DNA of 38,555 bases, taken from the NCBI GenBank assembly GCA_001179505.1, contig CDMY01000221.1, forward strand, positions 1-38,555. The letters are read 5' to 3'. The DNA comes from Vitrella brassicaformis (taxonomy: Eukaryota > Sar > Vitrellaceae). The stretch's first letter is position 1, and each line of letters begins with the position of its first letter. The notes below the pieces were generated by a model that was not told the origin of the DNA, ran no database searches, and saw only the letters and a list, made by a program, of their open reading frames with translations. Position numbers and translations under genes: made by a program. Below, piece after piece: positions 11,278-21,900 of the stretch.

Positions 11278-14200
11278 TCATCCCCTTCGCGGCAGGGCAT
11301 CTTCAGACTCCCCCTCCGTCTCACTCTCCGTGTCTCCCTCTGTTTCTGTCTCTGTCTCTGTCTCTGTTTCAATCTCGGTCTCTGTCCCTGTTTCACTCTC
11401 TGTCTCTGTCCCTGTTTCACTCTCTGTCTCGCTCTCGGTCTCACTCTCTGTCGCACTCTCCTCCTCCGAAGCCTTTGCGGTCACAATGGGTATGGGGGGA
11501 GCCTCATCCGTGTCGATCTCGATCGTCTCGGTGTCCCCTGTGGCTGTGGCCGCCCCTCCTTCCTTTGTTTCGGCCGTCTCTGTCTTCTCAACTCTCACTT
11601 GGGGGGTCTTGCTGTCTTTTCTTGCCAAATCATACACCTCACGTGTCTCGTTCTCGGCGCCTACTGGCACTGCCGCTGGCAGGGGTGGGTGGTTGATAAA
11701 GGCCTCCTCGTCTGCTGTCAGCCGCTCCTGCTGTGGTGACTCTCTTATTGCTGCTGCTGCTGCTGCTGCTGGTGGCGGTTCCCGTGGCTCTACAAGCTCG
11801 TCGGCGCCATCTGGGAGATGGTCGTACGCTGAGGCGTTGGCTAAGCCGAGTGAGAAGGGGGAGTGGGGGTGGGTGAGCCAAACGGGGTGACACAGCAGGA
11901 AGCTGACAGATTCTTCATGGTCATTGTGAGTCAGGTAGGCCGACTGGGGGCGCTGAATCACCAAGAGATACAGAGATACAGAGAGAGAGGGGGGGGAGGG
12001 GGGGAAGGGGGGAGAGGAAATATGGGTGTGCGGCGGACGAAGCACGTACGTACGTCTTGGAGCAGGTGAACGCCATTCCTGAAGTTGGGTTGGATGAAGG
12101 CCTCGTGACAGTAGCACACGCCGCTAGACAAACTGCACAAAAGCCATACACATACTACCATGCACCCATCCGCTCAAAAGATGGATGTGAGCAACCCACC
12201 ATTTGTCGGTGAGGCAGTCTCTGTCCTTTTGGCATCCCATGCCGCCGATGCGCTTCACCACTTGAATGCCGTCATACAGCTGCACGCAGCCATCCAGGTA
12301 GGTACAAGCAGATTATCTGTCTGTGTATCCTTCCTGACTTTGCGTGTCTCCTGCTGTGTTTACCTTCAAGAATTCGATCAGCTTAGCGTGGACACGGCCG
12401 GCATTCCGCATGATGCTCCTCTCACCCAGACGCTGAGAGAGACAGAGGGAGACGTGTGGACATTGACGGCCTGACTGCACTGCAGCTCATACTTTGGCTT
12501 TCTCTTCGTTGCCGTCGATGGCCTCCTCGCTGAGCCGGCGAGCCACCATGTGCAGAGGCGTGAAGCCGTGCTGTGGATGTGGGAGACACAAACACCCACC
12601 GACACATGAATGAATGGATAGTCTCTAGATAGATTCAGCACAGCACGTCACAGCACACACTTTGTTGAGTATGTCCATCTTGGGGTGGTATTTGTCGGCG
12701 AGGTGGTAGATGGCGTCGTAGTCTAAGAAGACCGACATCATCAGGGGACTGTGCCCCCGCTGGCCGGCAGACACGCACAAAGAAACAAACCCCCACCGAT
12801 GAAGCGATACGTGTGATGTATGCCCTTTGCCCCACCTCGTCTGTGGCCGACAGCACTTGTCTCCTTTGGAAGTCGCTATCGGCGGCCGCCAGCAGCACCT
12901 CCAAGGCATTCGCACTCACCACAGGCGTCTGTGTGGTGGACCAACAAGGACACCACAGGACAGGAGAGACACGCCATTCCCTCCTCTCTCGCGCATCAAC
13001 AGACAGACCAGCACAAACACACCACACTGTGCCCCCTTGCGCACCAGGCCGTGTGTCTGGTCAGATCTGAGGGGATGGCCGACCGAGTTGGCATCAGGGC
13101 ATAGAAATAGGCCGTGGCGCCCGTCTGTGGCGGGGCAATCAACACGCAGACACACACGGCGAGTGCACAGTGTGTCTGTGTATCCGTGTGTGTGACCACT
13201 TGCCGACCGTGTCTCGTTTATTGGCGAGGTCGAGTCCAAGTGTGGTGCAGTCGAGCCGCAAGAGCGTCTTGAGTGCCGTGAGCTTCTTGGCAAAGGCAGC
13301 CATCATCACCACGGTCATGCCAACCTGTATATATATTTGTGTGAGTACACACATGATCGCCAGCTGTCTGGCCGTGCGTGTTTCTGTCTCTGCTGTATGT
13401 ATGGCGCTCTGACCCTCTCCCAGACGCATGCAGCTGCGTCAGGGCTGCCCCTGATGATGCCCTCAATGGCCACACCGTCGTCAGCCGCTATCGCCTCCAG
13501 CAAATCGTAACCTGCACAAATCGCATGGAAACAAAAGGCACATTCTCTCTCTGATGGTGTCCGCAGAGGAGAGAGAGAGATAGAGAGAGAGTAATCTGTG
13601 GGTACAGTACACTTCTTCTGGTTTGGCATGTTGCAGAGTATCGGTGAGATGACCCCCTCGCCCATGATGCCGTGCGGCCCCGCATGGTGCACCATGCTCC
13701 AGTCAGACCACTCCAGGTCACACAAACACTCACCCGCAGAACTGACCGACCGACAGAGACATCGACCGACACACCACACACAAGACATCGATGTTCACCT
13801 CTCTGTCTCCTTCCTTCGCCCATCTCATCTCAGCGCACCAGACGGTGAGGCACTGGGAGTGGTTGAATGGGTGGCACTGCATGCCGCCGATCTTCTTGGC
13901 ATGGGGGTCGACGCGCAGCCTGTAATCCTCCAATGTCTCCTGCAAATAACACCTACGCACACACACAAAAGGGAAGGAGCCAAAGAGACCAAGAGTGAGT
14001 AAGAAGGATTAATCCCCGCAGCGGCCCACGATGTGGATTGGCTGACCGACCGGTTAAGGTAGAATTCGACTGCGTCTCGTCTCTCCATGTCGAGGGCGAG
14101 TGCGAGGTTCCGTCTGATTTGTCTCCTGAGGTTGTAGGGGCTGACCAGCTCCTTGAGCATCTGCAGCGACGACCTGTAGCACTCGAAATCGGACAGCTGA

Positions 14201-17200
14201 CCCTCGCCGATCTTCGCTGCACACACACACACACACACACACACATGCGCAGATAGAAATGCATTAGCCTTGTGGACATAGATCATCGATACCGTAGTCG
14301 AAAGGCGAAGTGTCTCCCGTCGCTGCAGTGGCATTATTCACGTGCTGAAGGAATGCGAAGGGCAACCACTCCGCGCCTTTCTCGAGCAGCCCCGCCACAC
14401 CCAGCCGGGCGGTCTGCTGCAGATCGTGCCGTATCTTGCTGCTGAAGGTGGCATGCACTTGCTGCTTCCTGGCGTCGTCGGCGCGACCTTCCTCCGTGTC
14501 CGGGTCGGATCTGTATGGCTCGTCGGGCGGCACTTGCAGTTTGGGTCCCATCTCGTATTCGTATGTGCGGTGCTGGAGCATCTTCCGTTGCAGCCCGTAC
14601 AGCAGGGCATACAAGTAGGGCGAGCTACCCTGACAGACAGTGATGTATGCATGTGCAGACAGACAGACAGGCGTGTGTGCATGTGCATGTGTGTGTCTCT
14701 CTCTCGTCTGTCGGTGGGTCAGCTTACGCTGCCGGCGAAGGGCGGGGAGTTCTCACATGGCCAGGCGCCTGTAGAAAGATGGAGATGACGTGTGTGGGTG
14801 TGGTGTTTGTCGGTGACCCACTCGTGCACACGCTAAGCTCACCCGGCACAGCCACACAGTATTTTCTGAAAGCATCCGACAGCTCAGCCGCGCCCAACTG
14901 AATAGATAGACACATCGCACACACACACACACACCAATCTCTATCACGTCTCGGTCAGTCCCGTGCCTGGCTCACTGGGTGCGTTGCCGGCCATGATAGG
15001 GGCGACTCGTTCATCACGGGCTGCAGCACACACACAATACCCATTCATTGCCCACCATGCGCACCGCACACACAGTCGTTCATCGACAGACAGATCAAGC
15101 TCACCTCTGGCGTCCAGTAGTGGTCAGTGGCGGCGAGTTTGTGAGGGAGCGGCTTGAGCAGGTCATAGCGCTGCACGTCGGTGCGGGCGTAGCTGAGGAT
15201 GGCGTCCAGCTGCCTCAGATCGCCCATCTGCACCACCACCTGAAGCACATTCCGACCGTCCTGCACCGCACCATACATACAGCCACACACACACAAGACA
15301 CACACACGCGGAGAAATTAGGCCATTGCAGTTGTGTCTGTGTGTATACTCTCGACTCACTCACCGAGTCAACGGCATGTCTGAGTGTGCTGAGTCTGCTG
15401 GCGTCGTCCTCCAGTCCTTCGAGGAGTGATGGGACCATCGAGGGGTCGCGCCGGATGGCACCCAGGTAGGCGGCCATGTGCAGGGGCGTGTCGCCCTGAA
15501 ACAACGGAAACACGCTCCCGGGGTGCTCACTGGCACCGAGTACGGTCACAGTGAGACAGACAGACAGGTCAGCACAGCAGATGGATGAGTCAGTGTGGCT
15601 GGCTGGCTGCTTATGTGTGGCTGACCGCATGACTTGTGGAGGGATGTACTCGATCTGGAACACCTGGATGCCACCGAACAAACAAACGATGCCGAAGTGT
15701 GCCCTTGGAGCTGGGCACATGCTCGCACCTTGGAGTGGGCCCTGGCCATTGTGTGGTGCGGCCACTTGTGCACCAGGTAGAATTGAACGCTCCGGCCGGC
15801 GCCACTCAGAATGGCCCAGTGCAGCGGCGTCGCGCCGTGCTGACAGCAGCAGCGAGACACGTGCAAACATGGGACCGCGGTGCGGTGTGTGTTCTTTGTC
15901 TCTTACGTACCGCCACATCGGCACAGTCGGTGATCTCAGCGAAATTTTCAGCGTCTGCGAGGATGGCCTTGACGGCAGCCAGGTTCTTCTTCATTATGGC
16001 CTCGTATAGCTGGATGCCTTCGTCGCACACAGATGCCGAGACACAGAGAGGGAGAGACAGACAGAGAGAGAGAGAGAGAGAGACGATGAACAACACACAC
16101 AGGGACCGATGCCTGCTTACAGGGGTGGCACAGGACAGACGTGTGCCGTCTGGTGGTGGGAGTGTCACAGACGAAGCACTGGCAGTGGCCCCTCTCATAG
16201 CGATCAAAGGCACTGTGGATGCTGACCAAAACGCGCACACACGTGGGCTGGCGACGCGCCACAGGACTGCACTGCCTACCAGTCTCCTGAAGCACATGCG
16301 TTCTTTGCGTCCTGCGAGCCTGGTTTGCAGGGCATACCCATGGGCAAAGGAAACACTGGGAAGACAGGCACCACACACACCACACGAAGAGCATCCCTGC
16401 CCTGCTGTTCTGTCCCTTAAGGCAATAAATGAAGTACCTACCTCTTATCCCATGGCTCTTGTCATCTTCCGTCTCCATCTCAGCTGCGTCTCCCTCTCCC
16501 TCTCGGCCGCCTCCTTCAGCTGCCCCGCCTGTCTGCACGAAGGCCCCCGGTCGCCTCAATGCCGCATCGCCGTAGCGGGCTTTATACCCGGAGCCCCCGC
16601 CCTCCACCCCTCTGCCGGAACCAGTCAGCACATCCCTCAGGTGCCTCGCCATGTCAGCGACATTATAGCTGTGGGTGAGCGGGCGGGCGAATAGTACGGT
16701 GTCTGGCGTCTGGCCGGTATTGTCTGCCAGGCCCGAGACACGGGCATGCTGGAGTGCCTCGGCGAGCGGGGGGCTGTAAGGTGGGGGTGGAGGGGTCCGG
16801 TGTGTGTGGCACTTGGCCTCGAAGGCGTGGAAGGCTTTTTCAAAGGGAGACTCCGAGAACATCATGGCTGCAAGACAGCCGAGTGCATGGTGGTGTCTTC
16901 ATGTGTGTATCTGTCTGTGTTGTACCATTGTCGCCGTCTCTGATGGCGGCGTTGGCCTCCAGCTCGGTGAGGAGCGCGGCCATTTCGACCTGCAGCTCGA
17001 TGATCTCCGTCTTGAGCTCAACAAAGCACCGCGGACGGGCCAGACCACGCAGCTCTCGCTGAGCAGTGACCGCCATAAGACATCCGGCAACACACACATC
17101 ACACGTCCTTGCCTCTGTCTGTCTTTTCATCGTATCACGTGGCCCACCTCGAGCAGACGAATGAGCGTATCGAGGGGCGTCAAGCCATGCTGCACACCAC

Positions 17201-17779
17201 AAACACACATGACATGCAGATGAATGACCTCGGGTTTCTGTCCATCATGTTTTTTCACCGAGTCGGGCTGATAGAGCACCACCTCCCCCTTGACGCTCGT
17301 GATGAAGCGGCCCAGCTGGACGGCCGTGATCTGCGCCAAAGAATGGACAAAGGGGACAGAAAGAACACATCAACTCAGACATGTGCATGTGTGTGCGTGT
17401 GTGTGTGTGTTTGGTCACTCTGCAGCCGAGGGGAATGATAACGGGCTCTTCAACACTCGGCCGCCGTGCTGTCGGAGGCGGCAGCCCGTTGTCGCAATGA
17501 AGCGGATTGCGCATCAGCTGCGAACAGCGAAGACAGGCCGGACAAAGAGAAACACAAGCGTGCGTGCGTGTGTGTGTGTGTGTGTGTGTGTGGCTCTATC
17601 ATTGCGTGCATGCCTTATCTCTGGCCCCGAGTATGTCAATACCGCCCCCAAGTATAAGAATCTGTGCCAAGTCGAAGGCCCCAAGCGACACTGCCCAGTG
17701 CAATGGCGTCTTGCCCGCCTGTAATGACAAGAGACAAAAGAACCGACGGTGTCCATCCATCTGTCTATGTGCAGATGTA

Positions 17780-17811
<32 letters not shown>

Positions 17812-18557
17812 CGGTGTCCTGCTCGTGGATGGCTTGTCTGAGGAGGTCTGTGTCTCGGTAGGCGTCCACCACGCGCCGCCAGCAGGAAGGATAGTAGGCG
17901 GCCACGTGCAGCGGCGTGGCGCCCGTCTGTGGTATCAGATCAAGGCATGGATACGTCTGGCCGCTCCTCATATTCAATGCTTACCCATCTTTGCGTCTTT
18001 GCACTTGAGGTGTTTGGCGTCGTGGACGAACTCGCGAGTACATCCGCCGGGCAGCAAATCGAGGAACATACGAGAGCCTACATACACACAGAGCCAAAAG
18101 GGCAGACACAGCAATCCCTTTCTCCAGCCATCGGGCCGCGTGATGATGCAATGCGGCCTGTGCACACACATGGAATACTGCCGTCATCGATTTTCTCGAG
18201 GATGGCCGGCTGCTCAGGTCCCTCCCCCTCGACGTAATTTGCGAATGTGAGCGCCCCGCTCATGGCCCGCACTGCTGACGCCTGCCGCTGCGCCTCCGCC
18301 ACGCGTGCAAGCATCATGGCGGCCGCCCGCTTCCTCATGACGTACCGGGACAGTTTCTGCCTCTTGGCGAGACCCTGACGCCTCCCCTTTGCAACGAGAG
18401 AGATGACGCCATTCAGGTGCTCGCCGGGCTGGCGGAGGGATAGAGTGCGGTTGGTGCCGTGGTGGTGACGCATGGACACGCAGCAGCAAAGAGGGATAAT
18501 GGCGAAGAGCAGAAGGTAAAGGGCAGGCCTCAGGAAGGGTCGCATCGTCATAGCCAT
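11278..18557 (-). CDS. Giant secreted-type ankyrin/cysteine-module protein, about 33 exons (~1,500 aa)
   Basis: The ATG at 18557 starts a signal-peptide-like segment (LYLLLFAIIPLCCC). Three blocks follow. Block 1 (18.1-16.9 kb) has a lead-in MFLDLLPGGC, then ankyrin-like repeats TGATPLHVAAYYPSCW, GKTPLHWAVSLGAFDLAQIL, NPLHCDNG and HGLTPLDTLIRLLE. Block 2 (16.0-14.2 kb) has HGATPLHWAILSGAG, GDTPLHMAAYLGAIRR, DGRNVLQVVVQMGDLRQLDA and ESPLSWPATHP. Block 3 (13.3-12.4 kb) has GMTVVMMAAFAKKLTALKTL, RGHSPLMMSVFLDYDAI and HGFTPLHMVARRLSEEA. Each block is followed by a cysteine module: 16.34-16.13, 13.95-13.61 and 12.29-11.93 kb. The terminal exon (about 11957-11278) has an LLCHP motif and then an acidic tail rich in TE/SE dipeptides. 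Most junctions are in phase; the one at 17995 works only with a GC donor. The gene is paralogous to the one starting at 18945, with matching exon order and intron phases. Signal peptide plus cysteines suggests the secretory pathway. Its role is unknown. Confidence 0.75.
11336..11460. repeat. Coding hexamer repeat (TCTGTC-type) in the acidic tail
   Basis: On the + strand this is a run of TCTGTC/TCTCTG/TTTCAC hexamers. Read on the minus strand it encodes alternating Thr-Glu and Ser-Glu in the C-terminal tail of the giant ankyrin protein. A simple repeat of the kind that fills nearby introns is here part of a coding exon, keeping the frame as a hexamer. Confidence 0.85.
17612..17614 (-). other. 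Probable GC-AG intron donor
   Basis: The exon encoding GKTPLHWAVSLGAF ends GATAAG, followed by GCATGC where the paralogue has GACAAG followed by GTAAAC. The next exon begins in phase 0 in both genes, so a GC donor at 17613-17612 gives the conserved junction. No GT nearby keeps the frame. Confidence 0.55.
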
Positions 18558-18944
18558 GCAAAATGGAAGATAGTTGCAATGAAAGGGTCAGTGCACGACG
18601 TCTTCGTCGCCGATCCGAGCAGTAGAGCTGCGGAGAAATATCAGATGCCGTGAGACTGCGAGCTTTGCATGCATCTGGGGGCGGCCCCCATGCACGTCTG
18701 ACGACTATCCATCGGTGTCGTCGTTGGCCAGGCGCCTGATCATCAGCCGTTTCTGGAGGACAGGGGTTCCGACGAGCGCTGGGGGGGCAATCGGTAGACC
18801 AGATCATGCCATCTTGATGTCGACTCTTTCGTTCCCCGTCAACGTTACATCTCCTGTCTCGGGACCTGTCTCAAGGGATCCCGGCCGGCTGGAGGCAACC
18901 TTAACCGTCAGCTTATCAGCTCACTGGGCTGTTCATCGGCCATC
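18558..18944. promoter_or_regulatory. Shared bidirectional promoter region of the giant paralogue pair
   Basis: These 387 bases separate the two divergent start codons (18557 minus, 18945 plus), so both promoters should lie here. At 18670-18694 there is an interrupted palindrome: TGCAT-ct-GGGGGC, a central G, then GCCCCC-ATGCA. No TATA box stands out. Co-regulation of the two genes is an inference from the layout. Confidence 0.5.
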
Positions 18945-21900
18945 ATGCGTCGGTTGGTGCGTTTGGCTATTCCCTCGTGTGCTGGCCGCTTCGCCCTGAG
19001 TGCCTTTCTGATCGTGTTCCTCCCCATAAAGCCGATGCCGCCCCTGCCCTTCAGAAGACCCCATTGGCGGCTCTCCTGCTTGTTTGTTGCCCTCTTCCTC
19101 ATTATCCCCTTGTCGCACTCAAGACAGTCCAGGGAACACAGCCAGAGTACAGCTGCAGATGACCAAACCAAGCCAGACCGGCGGAGTATTCTCGGCCGCA
19201 TCATTGCCTTCTTCTGGCCTGCTTCTGCTCAAAAGGAAGCCGCTGCAACGAAGGTTGACAAGCAGACGGTCCGTCATTCCGTGGATCAGCCGGCAGGCAG
19301 TGCGGCAGCTGATGAGGCCGGTGATGCTTCTGTGATGTACGAGTCCCCTAGAATGGCCGCTGCACTCCTCGACGACATCCGACGGGGGCAAATGAATACT
19401 TCATCTCACGGCAGCGTGGGAGTGGCGGAGGGGAGTGTGTTGAGGGAGGACGGCCCGCCCCAGCTGTCCGTCATGCAAGTGCTGGAGGGCGGACACGTCA
19501 CATGTAAGTGAGGTCATGCACACAATAAATAGCTCTTGTATGTATCGTCTTGTTGCCCTTTGGTGTCAGGTCAGCGTATGTTTGTCGAGATCCTGCCTGG
19601 CGGGTGCTGGGGGGACTTTGCACACGACATTCAACACCTACTCTGCAAAGACGACACGGTGGGCTGGTCACAAGCTGACATATATGACAGAGCAGTGTGT
19701 GTGTACGTCTGCATTTGATGCTTCTTGTGGCTGCCTTCTAGACCGGCGCGACTCCGCTGCATGTGGCTGCGTACCACCCGTCATGTTGGCGGCGCCTCTT
19801 CTATGCCTACCGCAACAGCAATCTGCTCGGCGACGCCCTGCTTGAAAAAGAAAAGGTGGGCGGGCAGGGAAGGGAAGGCCATTCATATCATATCGATCCA
19901 ATCGAGGCTGCTGTTCGTGTGGCATTTTGTCACATTACCAAGAATGGGATGACGCCCCTGCATTGGGCTGTGTCTGTCGGGGCGGTGGAGTTGAGTGCCC
20001 TGCTGGTCCGTGAGGGAACCGCTGCTCTGGGATCCAGTGCAGCGGGGGACATCCGGACGGCCAAAGACAAGGTAAACAAGCTCTCATATCGTCGGCCGCC
20101 TGCTTGACGGTTGTGTGGCGTGTGTGTGTGTGTGTGTCCTAGTATGGTCGCACCCCCCTTCACTGTCACAACGGTATCTTCCCCTCCCGCACGCAACAGC
20201 GACCAACCGTCAAACGGCCAGTCATTGCCCCAGACGGATGCGCAGTATGCACAAGAACATGTATCCTACATTTGTGCACTTATTTATTTGGTACTGCACA
20301 CAGCTGAGTGTCCGAGTGTTTGTCGACCTTGTTGCCACGCTCCGTGCCGTCAAGCTGATCAAACAGCCAGATAATGTCAGCAACCGACACATACACACGG
20401 ACGGGGCTACGATTGTGTGTGCTGCATGCATCAGGCGGGGCTTACTTCAACAGACACAATGATGCGTCTCATCCAGGTACAGACAAAGGAAAGATCAATT
20501 AACCATCCTTGGGCCATGCATATCTCTCCCTTCTATCTCTGCATGTCAGCGAGAGGTCCGCGTCAGCCGCGCTATCCAGTCGTACGCTGATTTGCTGGCC
20601 ACCATAGCCACCATGAAGGTAGGCAGGCGCCCTTTTCTCGACTGACCGGTGAGTGGCTGGGCTGCCTCACACGCCTACTTGCTTTCATGCAGCACGAGTG
20701 GCGTTTGATGGGCCGCGCCCTATTCCGTGCCGCCCGGTGGCGCGAAAACCCGTATTCTATCCTCATGACACACGACCCGCTGACCGACGCTGACACCGAG
20801 TACATGAAAGTCTGCAAAGGCCCGCCTCCAGTGCGCCTGCCGCCGCCCAGAGACACAAGCGCGGCGACACCGCCACGCCGTGGAGCGCAAGTGGAGGTGA
20901 ATACCACAGCCGGCCGCCAACAGGGGCCAGATGGGCGGGAGGGGAAAGGCGGCGCCGCAGGTGAGGACGAGACAGAGGACCACAACACGACTGTGTCTGA
21001 GTACGGCAACTCGAGTGAGGAGAGTGAAGTCGAGGAGGAGAGAGATGAAGGCGATTACTTGAAGGAAGAGAGTAAAAGTGAGGAAGAACCACCACAACCG
21101 AAGGGGGATGTGGCCGAGTCGGAGAGCGAGAGTGAGACGCCCTCTGATGAGGAATCAGGCGAAGAGAGCAGTCAGCATGAAAATATTCGCCACTGGCCCG
21201 ACGCTGACTCACCAGACAGCGGTGAGTCGGAGACGGAGACCTCTGGATCAGAAGAAGAGTACAGCTTCTCACAGCTGGGTGCTTCGGCTATCGTCAATGG
21301 CAGCCCCAAGGTCGTTTCTGAGGCAAACACACACCGCTGTCAGCGCCTCATTTTCTGTGTGTGTCTCTCTCGTTCAGACAAACACGACCAGAGGCGACGC
21401 TGTCAACTCGACGCACATCGACTACGTGTCGGGAGGCTTCGGCAAGGAGGACCTGGAGGCAGACGCCACACTCAAGCAAACGTCATCGGGCCAAGACACG
21501 GGAATGCCCATCGATGACACCGGTACATAGGACACACGACCCAGACCTTGTGATTGATGATGTGCCTTTTGTAGATGTGCTGACTCCCCGTGGCGGCGGC
21601 TGCTCACTCGAGCACGCCAGTGGACCCCTCCCATGTGCTGGAAAATGGTAAGCAGCATTCACGTGTGCTTCCTTGGTGTATGGCTTGTCGGTCTATGAGC
21701 CGTGTATGCAAATACAGTGTGCTGGACGCCTTTGAGGCGGACAACGGTCACTGCGAGTGCATTCAGCAGGGAGAGCAGCCTGTCTGGAGGGAGACCACCA
21801 GCCTGCTCTGCCATCCATGTAAACAATGGACATATCCCCTCTCTCTGCTTTCTTGGCCAGACGCGTGTGTGTCTGTTGCTCGTGGCTGCAGGTGTGCAGC

